Positions 26,300 through 35,543 of a stretch of 64,000 nt of DNA are shown here, one piece after another. The notes under the pieces are model-generated. The model was not told the origin of the DNA and ran no database searches. It saw nothing but the letters and a program-made list of their open reading frames with translations. The stretch is from Lentimicrobium saccharophilum. GTDB lineage: Bacteria; Bacteroidota; Bacteroidia; Bacteroidales; Lentimicrobiaceae. A program made the translations under genes and the position numbers. Where the stretch lies: the NCBI RefSeq assembly GCF_001192835.1, contig NZ_DF968183.1, positions 744,001 to 808,000 of the forward strand, written 5' to 3'. Within the stretch, counting starts at the first letter, position 1, and every line of letters begins with the position of its first letter.

Positions 26300-27949
26300 T
26301 TATTTCTTTATAGCCCTGATCTCAGCCCCGTTCTGAAAAAGGATCAGCGAATCCACCACGCCGTCTTTGTTCCGCTGAAACTCAATCTGCGCGTCAACCA
26401 CCTTCAGAAAGAACTTCACTTCCGATTCAGGGTAAATTTCAAATTTTGCCTGTCCGGTTGCCTGGGTCATCAGGTGACCGTTTTCAAGTGTCACCACCAG
26501 GCTGAAGCCCGGCTGTATTTCATATTCGCCAGTAAAAGGCTGCATTTGTTCGGGGCTGAGCGTAATCTCCTTTTTCTCTTCAGGTATTTTATCGGTTTTC
26601 CCGCCCCTGATTTCATTGATCCTGTTTTTAAAGACAACCGAATGAATCCCGTTTTCGTTTTTAGCAAATTCCAGCATCGACAGGGAATTTTCGAATGCGA
26701 ACCTGGATTCTGACAGCGGGATCAACCTGAAACGTGAAGAGCCCTTTCGCTGGCTGTAGAGCACACCGTCTTCGTAAATAATATTGCGGAATGAGCCATC
26801 CTCAAATGCATACCAACCCGTCAGGTCAGCTGCAGTCTCCGGCTTCAGCTCAATACCGTCGGCTATTACGGGAAACGGCTTCCCGATGGCCACGGCGGCA
26901 AGCCTTGTCGAAATACCTTCCGGTGCCAAATCGTCCCTGTTGGTAAGCATAATAACATATACATCTTCCCGGGGAAGCCAGATTCCATTTGTGGTATAAC
27001 CAAAAATTCCTCCGCCATGCTCCAGGGTGGGTGAACCGTTGATTTCATTCAACCCCCAGCCGTAACCATAATGAAAAGGCTTATTGTCATTGGTTGAGTA
27101 TCCTTTGAAAGCCAGTTGAATGGTACTTGCCTTTACCAGCTTGTTGCCCCTGATGGCATTCTGCCATTTGAGCATATCATCCACGTTGGACATGATGGAG
27201 CCTGCCGAATATGGCTGTGTGAGGCTCAGGTATTCCGCATTGGTGAATCCGTCCTGATGCTGATAACCGGCGGCCCGGTTTGGAATGATCTTTTTTTGGC
27301 TGCCATAATAGGAATTATTCATCTGCAATGGCTTGAAAATATTATCCTCCAGAAACTGTTCATAGGTAAGTCCGGAAGCTTTTTCAATGATGTACCCCAG
27401 CAAAAAATAGGCTGAATTATTGTAGAGAAATTTTTCTCCCGGCGCGAAATCCATGGGTTGGTTTTTAAAAACATCTATCATTTCGGCCGGACTCATATCC
27501 TTACGCCACAGCGGCTGCCACTCCTGCATGCCGGTATAGCTTTTTATACCGGATGTATGTGTCAGCAGGTGATGAATGGTAATATTGTGTCCCTGAGTGG
27601 GATAATCCGGGATAAACTTTGTAATGTCGTCATTCAGGCTCAGCTTTCCCTGTTCCATCAGCATCAGGATTGAAACGGCCGTAAACTGCTTGGTAATAGA
27701 TCCTATCTCAAAAACCATTTCAGGTTTCATAGGAACACTAAGTTCAAGGTTGGCCATGCCGAACGCTTTGCGGTAAACTACCTTACCGTTCTTTGCCACC
27801 AGTACGGTTGCCCCGGGCTCTCCGGGTTTATAAACATTTTCAATAATCTGATCCATGACCGCTTCTGTATTCTGAGCCATCATACTGTTGCTGAATAAGC
27901 CAATCATTAAAATCAGAAAAACGACGCTGGTAAAAAATCGGGTTCTCAT
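26300..27949 (-). CDS. Serine hydrolase (beta-lactamase/PBP class C fold)
   Basis: 549 residues with a signal peptide (about 1-25). The beta-lactamase-like domain has the SxxK motif SITK (Ser84, Lys87), the YxN motif in FLYNNSAY, and an HGG motif (LEHGGGIFGY) taking the KTG role. A C-terminal region of about 150 residues (ADLTGWYAFEDGSFRNI and so on) forms a lipocalin-like tail common in these class-C family proteins. This family includes esterases, D-aminopeptidases and carboxypeptidases, so the substrate is undefined. Periplasmic. Single gene, closed by the hairpin at 26209-26247. Confidence 0.88.
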   Translation of the reverse strand: MRTRFFTSVVFLILMIGLFSNSMMAQNTEAVMDQIIENVYKPGEPGATVLVAKNGKVVYRKAFGMANLELSVPMKPEMVFEIGSITKQFTAVSILMLMEQGKLSLNDDITKFIPDYPTQGHNITIHHLLTHTSGIKSYTGMQEWQPLWRKDMSPAEMIDVFKNQPMDFAPGEKFLYNNSAYFLLGYIIEKASGLTYEQFLEDNIFKPLQMNNSYYGSQKKIIPNRAAGYQHQDGFTNAEYLSLTQPYSAGSIMSNVDDMLKWQNAIRGNKLVKASTIQLAFKGYSTNDNKPFHYGYGWGLNEINGSPTLEHGGGIFGYTTNGIWLPREDVYVIMLTNRDDLAPEGISTRLAAVAIGKPFPVIADGIELKPETAADLTGWYAFEDGSFRNIIYEDGVLYSQRKGSSRFRLIPLSESRFAFENSLSMLEFAKNENGIHSVVFKNRINEIRGGKTDKIPEEKKEITLSPEQMQPFTGEYEIQPGFSLVVTLENGHLMTQATGQAKFEIYPESEVKFFLKVVDAQIEFQRNKDGVVDSLILFQNGAEIRAIKK

Positions 27950-28098
27950 ACTGCCTGGTTTAGTTAGTAATGAATTTTAGACGTCACCGGCCATCATGAA
28001 GTTACAATGACATAAGGGAATATTAATCCCTGATTACGCTGCCGGTTTTACGGTTAATTGATGTGATTGATTAAACTATAAACAAAACCAATCCCCGC

Positions 28099-28128
28099 TT
28101 GTTGAAGCCGTGTAAATTCTTAATTTTG
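28099..28128 (+). promoter_or_regulatory. Bacteroidota-type promoter of lpd
   Basis: TTG (28099-28101), 19-bp spacer, TAATTTTG (28121-28128), 27 bp before the ATG. This fits the TTG-N19-TAnnTTTG consensus. Confidence 0.6.
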
Positions 28129-28155
28129 CAAATCTGAATAATAAATTCACCAGCT

Positions 28156-29547
28156 ATGAATTATGATGTAATAGTAATCGGTTCAGGCCCCGGCGGTTAC
28201 GTTGCCGCCATAAGGGCATCACAATTGGGTATGAAAGTTGCCGTTGTTGAACGCGCGGAACTTGGCGGAATCTGCCTTAACTGGGGATGTATCCCTACCA
28301 AGGCCCTGCTAAAGAGCGCCCAGGTTTACGGATACCTCTCCCATGCTGCCGATTACGGCGTTTCGGTGAGCGGCGATATCAAGGCAGATTTTGAGGCAAT
28401 GGTAAAACGCAGCCGGGGTGTGGCCGAAGGGATGAGTAAAGGCATTCAGTTCCTATTCAAGAAAAATAAAATAGATCATATTGCCGGCACCGGGAAACTA
28501 AAATCCGGCAAAGTGGTGGAAGTAACAGATGCCGGAGGCAAAAAGACGGATTATCAGGCTAATCACGTCATCCTGGCTACCGGAGCCCGTTCGCGGGAAC
28601 TGCCCAACTTAAAGCAGGACGGTAAGAAAATCATTGGCTACCGGGAAGCGATGACGCTTGACAAACAGCCGAAGAGCATGGTCGTTGTCGGCTCGGGCGC
28701 CATTGGTTCGGAATTTGCCTACTTTTATCATACCATCGGCACCCAGGTGACCCTGGTTGAATTCATGCCCAATGTGGTTCCCGTCGAAGATGAAGAGGTT
28801 TCAAAACAACTGGAGCGCAGTTTTAAAAAGTCCGGTATGAAGGTGATGACTTCCTCCACGGTTGAATCGGTTGACACTTCCGGTGAACTCTGTAAAGTTA
28901 CCGTTAAAACGAAAAAAGGGGAGGAAATCATCGAAGCGGAAATAGTGCTTTCGGCGGTTGGTATTTCCACGAACCTTGAAGGACTCGGGCTTGAAGAAAC
29001 CGGTGTTGCCATTGACAAGGGCAAGGTTGTAGTTGACGATTTCTACAAAACCAGTGTTGACGGGGTATATGCCATTGGTGACATTGTTCATGGCCCTGCC
29101 CTGGCGCATGTCGCCTCGCATGAAGGCATTCTCTGTGTGGAGAAAATTGCCGGAAAGCATGTTGAACCACTCGATTATGGCAACATCCCGGGATGTACCT
29201 ATACCCAGCCCGAAATTGCTTCGGTGGGCATGACCGAGAAAGCAGCCCGGGAAGCAGGATATGAGATCAAGGTCGGGAAATTCCCCTATTCCGCTTCGGG
29301 TAAAGCCAGCGCGGCCGGATCGAAAGAGGGCTTTGTAAAGGTTATTTTCGATGCAAAATACGGTGAATGGCTTGGGGCGCACATGATCGGCGACAATGTA
29401 ACCGAGATGATCGCTGAGGTGGTGGTAGCCCGCAAACTGGAAACCACCGGCGAAGAGATCATCAAAGCAGTCCACCCCCACCCTACCATGTCGGAGGCTG
29501 TGATGGAAGCGGTTGCCGCGGCTTATGATGAAGTAATCCACATTTAA
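28156..29547 (+). CDS. lpdA: Dihydrolipoyl dehydrogenase (E3)
   Basis: 463 residues, normal for dihydrolipoyl dehydrogenase, the FAD/NAD flavoprotein that reoxidises lipoamide of pyruvate, 2-oxoacid or glycine-cleavage complexes. FAD site GSGPGGYVAAIRA (9-21), redox disulphide GGICLNWGCIPTKALL (Cys40, Cys45), NAD site VVVGSGAIGSEFA, the second FAD motif YAIGDI, and the catalytic HPHPTMSE pair near the C terminus are all intact. No E1/E2 genes lie nearby, so the complex it serves is unclear. A hairpin follows the stop. Confidence 0.95.
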   Translation: MNYDVIVIGSGPGGYVAAIRASQLGMKVAVVERAELGGICLNWGCIPTKALLKSAQVYGYLSHAADYGVSVSGDIKADFEAMVKRSRGVAEGMSKGIQFLFKKNKIDHIAGTGKLKSGKVVEVTDAGGKKTDYQANHVILATGARSRELPNLKQDGKKIIGYREAMTLDKQPKSMVVVGSGAIGSEFAYFYHTIGTQVTLVEFMPNVVPVEDEEVSKQLERSFKKSGMKVMTSSTVESVDTSGELCKVTVKTKKGEEIIEAEIVLSAVGISTNLEGLGLEETGVAIDKGKVVVDDFYKTSVDGVYAIGDIVHGPALAHVASHEGILCVEKIAGKHVEPLDYGNIPGCTYTQPEIASVGMTEKAAREAGYEIKVGKFPYSASGKASAAGSKEGFVKVIFDAKYGEWLGAHMIGDNVTEMIAEVVVARKLETTGEEIIKAVHPHPTMSEAVMEAVAAAYDEVIHI

Positions 29548-29560
29548 TAAATATTTCTCC

Positions 29561-29590
29561 GGAACTTCTCCGGTATCCCGGGGAAGTTCC
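29561..29590 (+). terminator. Hairpin between lpdA and rfbC
   Basis: GGAACTTCTCCGG, loop TATC, CCGGGGAAGTTCC: a 13-bp stem with one G-U pair, directly after lpdA. It lacks a T-run; it may attenuate or stabilise the message end. Confidence 0.55.
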
Positions 29591-29598
29591 TATCTGCC

Positions 29599-30141
29599 AT
29601 GGAAATCGTAAAAACCGGAATTCCGGATGTTCTGATCATCAAACCCAGGGTTTATAACGATGACCGCGGGTATTTCTTCGAATCCTATAACCGTAGCGAT
29701 TTTACTGCCGCCGGAATCGGTGCGGATTTTATGCAGGACAATGAAAGCCGGTCGATGAAGGGGGTGCTTCGAGGGCTGCATTTTCAAAAGCCGCCCTATG
29801 CCCAGGGCAAGCTGGTCAGGGTGGTCAGCGGAGCCGTGCTTGATGTGGCCGTTGACCTGAGAAGAAACTCGCCCTGGTTCGGCAAATGGGTTTCCGTAGA
29901 ACTCACGGACCAAAACAAATGGATGTGCTGGATCCCCGCCGGTTTCGCCCACGGATTTATCTCTCTGGAAGACAATACCGTATTCATTTATAAATGCACC
30001 AACGTTTATAACGCTGCCTCCGAAGGCAGTGTACGCTGGAATGATACCGACCTGAATATCAACTGGGGGAATATCATTCCGGTACTCTCGCCCAAAGATC
30101 AGGCTGCGCCGCTTTTCAGGGATCTCGGGAATATTTTCTGA
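29599..30141 (+). CDS. rfbC: dTDP-4-dehydrorhamnose 3,5-epimerase
   Basis: 180 residues of the RmlC cupin. Motifs: DDRGYFFESY near the N terminus, VLRGLHFQ with catalytic His61, VRVVSGAVLDVAVDLR, and IPAGFAHGF. It converts dTDP-4-keto-6-deoxyglucose to the rhamnose configuration in dTDP-rhamnose synthesis. The other rml genes are not adjacent in this window, so it is a scattered pathway member. Start ATG 29599, only 52 bp after lpdA with a hairpin between. Confidence 0.92.
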   Translation: MEIVKTGIPDVLIIKPRVYNDDRGYFFESYNRSDFTAAGIGADFMQDNESRSMKGVLRGLHFQKPPYAQGKLVRVVSGAVLDVAVDLRRNSPWFGKWVSVELTDQNKWMCWIPAGFAHGFISLEDNTVFIYKCTNVYNAASEGSVRWNDTDLNINWGNIIPVLSPKDQAAPLFRDLGNIF

Positions 30142-30282
30142 AATACAAACGGTCCAGCAGCCATGCATGGGGTTGGAGTTATTGCCCGGCAATTCAATAT
30201 ATATACCGGCAACCCGGGTAATAACAGGCTTTTAATTTCGTTTAATTTTAAAAGGCCACTTTTTCGTTTAAGTTGATTCATT

Positions 30283-31311
30283 ATGACTAAAAAAATAACC
30301 ATCACGATCCTCGGCGCGATCGTTCTTATTGCCGCTGTATTTGTATCACTCCGTTTTATACCGGGCGGTCAAAAACACGATGAGCAATACAAAGAGCAAT
30401 TCTCAATTCACAACCGGGCTTATGCGGTACCTTTACCTGAAGAAATTTCTTTTGCCGGCGAGCCTGTCCCGATGGATCTGTATTACGTACGTGAGGGGCT
30501 TGACCGCGAACTCCTGGTAAACACATACTGGCACTCAAACACCATATTATTGCTGAAACGGGCAGCGCGCTATTTCCCGGTGATTGAACCCATACTGAAA
30601 GCAAATGGCATTCCCGATGATTTCAAATATGTCGCTTTGATTGAGAGCGGGCTTATGAACGTGGTATCCCCCTCGAATGCAGCCGGTTTCTGGCAGTTTC
30701 TGGACAAGACGGGTCGCCAGTACGGGCTTGAGGTGACCGAGCAGGTGGATGAAAGATACAATCACAAAAAGTCAACCGAGGCCGCCTGCCGTTACCTGAA
30801 AGAAGCCTACAAGCAGCTGAACACCTGGACCCTAGCCGCTGCTTCCTACAACGCCGGACAGGGCAGGATAACCCGGGAAGTTTCCAGGCAATCTGCAGAC
30901 AATTTTTATGACCTTTACCTCAACCAGGAGACTTCACGGTATATTTTCAGGATACTGGCGCTGAAACTGATCTATGAAGACCCGACAGCTTACGGTTTCT
31001 ATCTGCGCGAGAAGGATTTGTATCCCCCATTTAAAACCATTTCAGTCGTTGTTGATACAAATATTACGGATCTCATTAACTTTGCAGCCCGGCAGAAAGT
31101 AAATTACCGCATCCTCAAGGAGTTTAACCCCTGGCTCAGAACAGACCAGCTGAAGGTAACTCCTGGCAAGAGCTATGTATTTGATTTACCCGAGGATGGA
31201 TACACAAGGTATAGCTGGCTGCAGAAAGGATTGCAGGACGGAGAGGAAATTTTTGGCCGTAAGGCAGACATCTGGCCTGACAAATCCTCATCGGGAGAAG
31301 CAGGGGAATAG
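30283..31311 (+). CDS. Membrane-bound lytic transglycosylase (MltD-like)
   Basis: 342 residues: an N-terminal membrane anchor (IVLIAAVFVSLRFI), then a lytic transglycosylase (SLT/goose-lysozyme fold) domain. The catalytic Glu121 is in ALIESGL, followed by AAGFWQF and SYNAGQGRI, the diagnostic peptidoglycan-binding motifs. A LysM-like terminal segment (KVTPGKSYVFDLP) is weak. It cleaves the glycan between MurNAc and GlcNAc. Six bp separate it from uvrA, so the two may share a transcript. Confidence 0.9.
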   Translation: MTKKITITILGAIVLIAAVFVSLRFIPGGQKHDEQYKEQFSIHNRAYAVPLPEEISFAGEPVPMDLYYVREGLDRELLVNTYWHSNTILLLKRAARYFPVIEPILKANGIPDDFKYVALIESGLMNVVSPSNAAGFWQFLDKTGRQYGLEVTEQVDERYNHKKSTEAACRYLKEAYKQLNTWTLAAASYNAGQGRITREVSRQSADNFYDLYLNQETSRYIFRILALKLIYEDPTAYGFYLREKDLYPPFKTISVVVDTNITDLINFAARQKVNYRILKEFNPWLRTDQLKVTPGKSYVFDLPEDGYTRYSWLQKGLQDGEEIFGRKADIWPDKSSSGEAGE

Positions 31312-31317
31312 ACCATC

Positions 31318-34191
31318 ATGATCAGCAGAGATTTGAATACAGATTATACAGAAATTGCCGCAGAAGAAACCACGGATCCGAGGCTTGAGATTTTCGGGGC
31401 AAGGGTTCATAACCTGCAGAACATTGACCTGAGCATCCCGCGAAATAAGCTTGTTGTCATTACCGGTCTGAGCGGAAGCGGAAAATCGTCCCTGGCGTTT
31501 GATACCATTTATGCCGAAGGTCAGCGCAGGTATATGGAAACCTTTTCGGCATACGCCCGGCAGTTTATCGGCAATCTTGAGCGGCCTGATGTGGATGAAA
31601 TTACCGGACTTAGCCCGGTTATTTCCATTGAGCAGAAATCGACTTCACGAAACCCCCGGTCTACGGTCGGAACCATCACTGAAATTTACGATTTTCTGCG
31701 GTTGCTCTTTGCCAGGGCTTCTGATGCCGTTTCTCCGGTTACCGGGCTGCCCCTGGTGAAATATACAGAACAGCAGATCATAGAGCTGATACGCGGCGAT
31801 TATGCCGAAAAAGACGTTCTATTGCTGGCCCCATTGATCAAAGGCCGCAAGGGCCATTACCGAGAGCTGTTCGAACAGATGCGGAGGCAGGGGTTCCTGA
31901 GGGCGCGCATCGACGGTGAATTGCGCGAGATCAGTTTCGGGCTGCAGCTTGATCGTTACAAAACCCATGATATCGAACTGGTTGTCGACAAGATCAGTTT
32001 AAAAGGCAGATCGACCGAACGGCTTCAGGCATCCGTGCAAACGGCCATGCGTCACGGCAAAGGCAGCATGTTGTTGATCGATCTTCAGGATTCAAAGGAG
32101 CGGTATTTCAGCAAAAAACTGATGGATCCGGCTACAGGCCTTTCGTTCGATGAGCCTGAGCCCAACTCGTTTTCCTTCAACTCACCTTACGGCGCCTGTC
32201 CTCACTGCAACGGACTGGGCACAATAACCGAAATTGACATAAAGAAGATAATTCCTGACCCCGGCAGGAATATCCGTAAGGGCGGAATCGCACCCATGGG
32301 AGAGGCCAAAGGAACGTGGATATTCAGACAGATCGAGGCCCTGGGCGAAAAATACGGATTTACCCTCGACACACCCATCAATGAAATTCCTGAAGCGGCC
32401 ATCAATGCCATTCTTTACGGAACGGATGAGGTACTCAGGGTAAAGAACGAGTACCTTGGTGTAACTTCTTCCTATTCGCTGAATTTTGAAGGCATCGTTA
32501 CCTATATCACCAATCAGGCTGCTGAAAGCAGTTCGGGAGCGGTAAAAAAGTGGGCCGGAAACTTTATGAACCTCAGACAGTGTCCCGAATGCGAGGGCGC
32601 CAGGCTGAAGAAAGAGTCGCTGAATTTCAAAATCAACGGAAAGACCATTGCCGAGCTTTCATCCCTTGACCTTACGTTGCTTGACGAGTGGTTTGAAAAT
32701 GAGCACACCTTTCCTGACCCAAAAAAGCGGGCGGTGGCCCATGAAATTGTCAGGGAAATCCGGACCCGTATTCGTTTTCTGCTCGATGTCGGCCTCGATT
32801 ATCTGACTTTAAACAGGAAAGCCGGCAGCCTGTCGGGCGGTGAAGCCCAGCGTATCAGGCTGGCTACACAGATCGGCTCACAACTGGTCGGCGTTCTGTA
32901 TATTCTTGACGAGCCCAGCATAGGCCTGCATCAGCGTGACAATCAGCGGTTGATCAAAGCATTGCAGGACCTGCGCGACATAGGCAATTCCGTGATTGTG
33001 GTGGAACATGACAAGGATATGATCCTCTCATCGGATTTCATCGTGGATATCGGCCCCGGCGCAGGCCGGCACGGCGGAAAGATTGTCGCGACAGGCACGC
33101 CTGAAGAGATGCTGCAATGCAGGTCCATCACCTGTTGTTACCTGAACGGGAAAAAGCAGATCAGCATTCCACCGGTCAGGCGCGGGGGCAATGGCCATCG
33201 GATTGTACTGAAAGGGGCCACAGGCAATAATCTTCAGCATGTTAACCTTACACTGCCCCTGGGCCTGTTTATCTGTGTTACCGGGGTATCCGGAAGCGGA
33301 AAATCAACGCTGATCAATGAGACGCTCTATCCCATCCTGAGCCGGCATTTCTATCGTTCCGACAAGAAACCGCTACCTTACGAAAGTATCAAAGGGCTGG
33401 AGCATCTTGACAAAGTCATTGAGATAGATCAATCGCCGATCGGAAGAACGCCCAGGTCCAATCCGGCGACCTACACGGGGGTGTTTGATGAAATCAGAAA
33501 ATTGTTTGCCTCGCTTCCGGAGTCAAAGATCCGGGGATATCAGGCCGGCAGGTTTTCATTCAATGTAAAGGGTGGACGTTGCGAAACCTGCAAGGGCGCA
33601 GGGGTCAGGGTAATAGAAATGAACTTCCTCCCGGATGTTCAGGTTCCATGCGAATCATGCGGGGGCAAACGTTACAACCGCGAAACGCTGGAAGTGAGGT
33701 ACAAAGGGAAATCGATCAATGACGTGTTAAACCTGACCATCAATCAGGCCGTGGAATTTTTTGAAAACATACCGTTTATTCTTCAGAAAATCAGAACGCT
33801 CAAGGAAGTCGGACTTGGTTACATCACCCTGGGACAGCAATCCACCACATTGTCCGGTGGTGAAGCGCAAAGGGTGAAACTGGCCACTGAACTTTCGAAA
33901 AAGGACACCGGAAAAACCCTCTACATCCTGGACGAGCCAACAACCGGACTGCATTTCGAAGATGTGAATGTACTGCTGGGCGTACTTAACCGTCTGGTTG
34001 ACAGGGGCAATACGGTTCTGGTCATCGAACACAATATGGAAGTGATCAAAGTAGCCGATCACATTGTTGACCTGGGGCCTGGCGGAGGAAAACGCGGCGG
34101 GCTGATTGTAGCGGAAGGGACGCCTGAAAAAATCGCCCTGAATTCAAAAAGTATTACAAGTCAATATATTAAAGAGGAACTGAGTAGATAA
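31318..34191 (+). CDS. uvrA: Excinuclease ABC subunit A
   Basis: 957 residues of UvrA. Two ABC domains: Walker A GLSGSGKSSLAF and GVSGSGKSTLIN, each with an ABC signature (LSGGEAQRIRLA; LSGGEAQRVKLA) and Walker B (LDEPSIGLH; LDEPTTGLH). The C-terminal zinc module is intact (CETCKGAG ... CESCGGKRYN). The first zinc module is half missing: CPHCNGLG is present but the preceding CPxC of E. coli UvrA is replaced by MDPATG. It recognises bulky DNA damage in nucleotide excision repair with UvrB. Confidence 0.95.
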   Translation: MISRDLNTDYTEIAAEETTDPRLEIFGARVHNLQNIDLSIPRNKLVVITGLSGSGKSSLAFDTIYAEGQRRYMETFSAYARQFIGNLERPDVDEITGLSPVISIEQKSTSRNPRSTVGTITEIYDFLRLLFARASDAVSPVTGLPLVKYTEQQIIELIRGDYAEKDVLLLAPLIKGRKGHYRELFEQMRRQGFLRARIDGELREISFGLQLDRYKTHDIELVVDKISLKGRSTERLQASVQTAMRHGKGSMLLIDLQDSKERYFSKKLMDPATGLSFDEPEPNSFSFNSPYGACPHCNGLGTITEIDIKKIIPDPGRNIRKGGIAPMGEAKGTWIFRQIEALGEKYGFTLDTPINEIPEAAINAILYGTDEVLRVKNEYLGVTSSYSLNFEGIVTYITNQAAESSSGAVKKWAGNFMNLRQCPECEGARLKKESLNFKINGKTIAELSSLDLTLLDEWFENEHTFPDPKKRAVAHEIVREIRTRIRFLLDVGLDYLTLNRKAGSLSGGEAQRIRLATQIGSQLVGVLYILDEPSIGLHQRDNQRLIKALQDLRDIGNSVIVVEHDKDMILSSDFIVDIGPGAGRHGGKIVATGTPEEMLQCRSITCCYLNGKKQISIPPVRRGGNGHRIVLKGATGNNLQHVNLTLPLGLFICVTGVSGSGKSTLINETLYPILSRHFYRSDKKPLPYESIKGLEHLDKVIEIDQSPIGRTPRSNPATYTGVFDEIRKLFASLPESKIRGYQAGRFSFNVKGGRCETCKGAGVRVIEMNFLPDVQVPCESCGGKRYNRETLEVRYKGKSINDVLNLTINQAVEFFENIPFILQKIRTLKEVGLGYITLGQQSTTLSGGEAQRVKLATELSKKDTGKTLYILDEPTTGLHFEDVNVLLGVLNRLVDRGNTVLVIEHNMEVIKVADHIVDLGPGGGKRGGLIVAEGTPEKIALNSKSITSQYIKEELSR

Positions 34192-34302
34192 CATTATTCC
34201 ATATTAATCTTTGTCATTTTTTTTTGATAATTAGTCAGGTTAGCACTATATTTACAGCCTTTTTAAATCTCTGAACAGATTTTTAATCATTATAATTTTA
34301 CT

Positions 34303-35022
34303 ATGTACGCTGAAGGAATTGACGAAGAGGAAAGGATCAGGGAAGCTATAACGCCGAAGAGCTGGAATGAGATCATGACCAGCGATTCGTGGGCTGTTTT
34401 TAAAATAATGGCTGAATTGGTCGACGGCTTTGAAAAAATGGGCAGGATTGGCCCCTGTGTCACGATTTTTGGTTCGGCGCGCACAAAAAGCAATCAGAAA
34501 TACTACAAACTGGCAGAAGAGATCGCTTACCTCCTCACTAAAAAAGGATTTGGTATCATTTCCGGCGGTGGCCCCGGCATCATGGAAGCCGCCAATAAAG
34601 GCGCCCATTTCGGCGGAGGCAAATCAGTGGGACTCAACATAGAATTGCCCTTTGAGCAAAGCGCCAACCCTTTTATCGATCCTGATAAGCTCATCACTTT
34701 TGATTATTTCTTTGTCAGAAAAGTGATGTTCATGAAGTATTCTCAGGGATATATCGTATTACCGGGCGGATTTGGCACGCTTGATGAACTTTTTGAAGCA
34801 ATTACTTTGATCCAGACGCATAAAACCGTCAGATTTCCTATCGTCCTGGTTTCTACGGATTACTGGAAAGGCCTGATTGACTGGATTCACCACAATATGC
34901 TGGCAGAAAAAAATATCAGCATCACCGACCTTGATATCTTTACCCTGGTGGACACTGCCGAAGAAGCAACTGCAATAATTGAAGAGTATTACAATAAATA
35001 CGCGCTCAAGCCCAACTTCTGA
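34303..35022 (+). CDS. LOG-family (TIGR00730) nucleotide phosphoribohydrolase-like protein
   Basis: 239 residues. GGGPGIMEAANKGAHFGGGKSVGLNIELPFEQ and the nucleotide-binding PGGFGTLDE loop are those of the LOG/TIGR00730 family, whose members hydrolyse the N-glycosidic bond of nucleoside 5'-monophosphates (cytokinin-activating enzyme in plants; often misnamed lysine decarboxylase). Bacterial housekeeping members are widespread. It follows uvrA by 111 bp and precedes a retropepsin-like gene by 56 bp. Confidence 0.9.
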   Translation: MYAEGIDEEERIREAITPKSWNEIMTSDSWAVFKIMAELVDGFEKMGRIGPCVTIFGSARTKSNQKYYKLAEEIAYLLTKKGFGIISGGGPGIMEAANKGAHFGGGKSVGLNIELPFEQSANPFIDPDKLITFDYFFVRKVMFMKYSQGYIVLPGGFGTLDELFEAITLIQTHKTVRFPIVLVSTDYWKGLIDWIHHNMLAEKNISITDLDIFTLVDTAEEATAIIEEYYNKYALKPNF

Positions 35023-35078
35023 GACTTGCCGGGAATCAGGTCTTTTTTACGGATAATTAATCACAAAAAACAAACGAC

Positions 35079-35543
35079 ATGACCTCATTAAATCTGATTC
35101 AGCTGAATTTTGAAACCGGCGGATATAATCTGCTGGCCAGGGTGATCATCAATGGCAAACCTGCATTATTTATGGTTGATACAGGTGCGGCCAAAACCGT
35201 GCTTGACACCGATCATTTGCAGAAATTTGTCAGCCAGACCGAGCTGAAACGTAACCCCCGGAAAAACCTCGCACCGGGAGCTACCAGCGTCTACAGCTAT
35301 ATTGCCAATATAGACACCCTGGAAATCGGATCTGTTGTGATAAAGGATTACAAAGCAACAGCTGTTGATCTGAGTGCGCTGAACCGCTCCTTCCGCGGCA
35401 TGGGTAATCCCCAGATCGACGGATTGCTTGGTTGCGACCTGCTCCGTCATTGCAAAGCCACTTTAAAATTTGAAGAGCGGGTGCTGGAACTCGGGGCTTT
35501 GGAAGAGCCGACAGAAGAGCCAAAAAACGCCGTTATCGAATAA
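35079..35543 (+). CDS. Retropepsin-like aspartic protease
   Basis: 154 residues of a clan-AA (retropepsin-like) domain. The active-site motif is FMVDTGAAKTVLD with the D-T-G triad, and the hydrophobic strand near IDGLLGCDLL with its G/LL turn matches the second half of the fold. Active forms are dimeric because a single D-T-G is supplied per chain. No signal peptide, so probably cytosolic. Its last 11 bases overlap the 3' end of the convergent T9SS gene at 35533. Confidence 0.85.
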   Translation: MTSLNLIQLNFETGGYNLLARVIINGKPALFMVDTGAAKTVLDTDHLQKFVSQTELKRNPRKNLAPGATSVYSYIANIDTLEIGSVVIKDYKATAVDLSALNRSFRGMGNPQIDGLLGCDLLRHCKATLKFEERVLELGALEEPTEEPKNAVIE

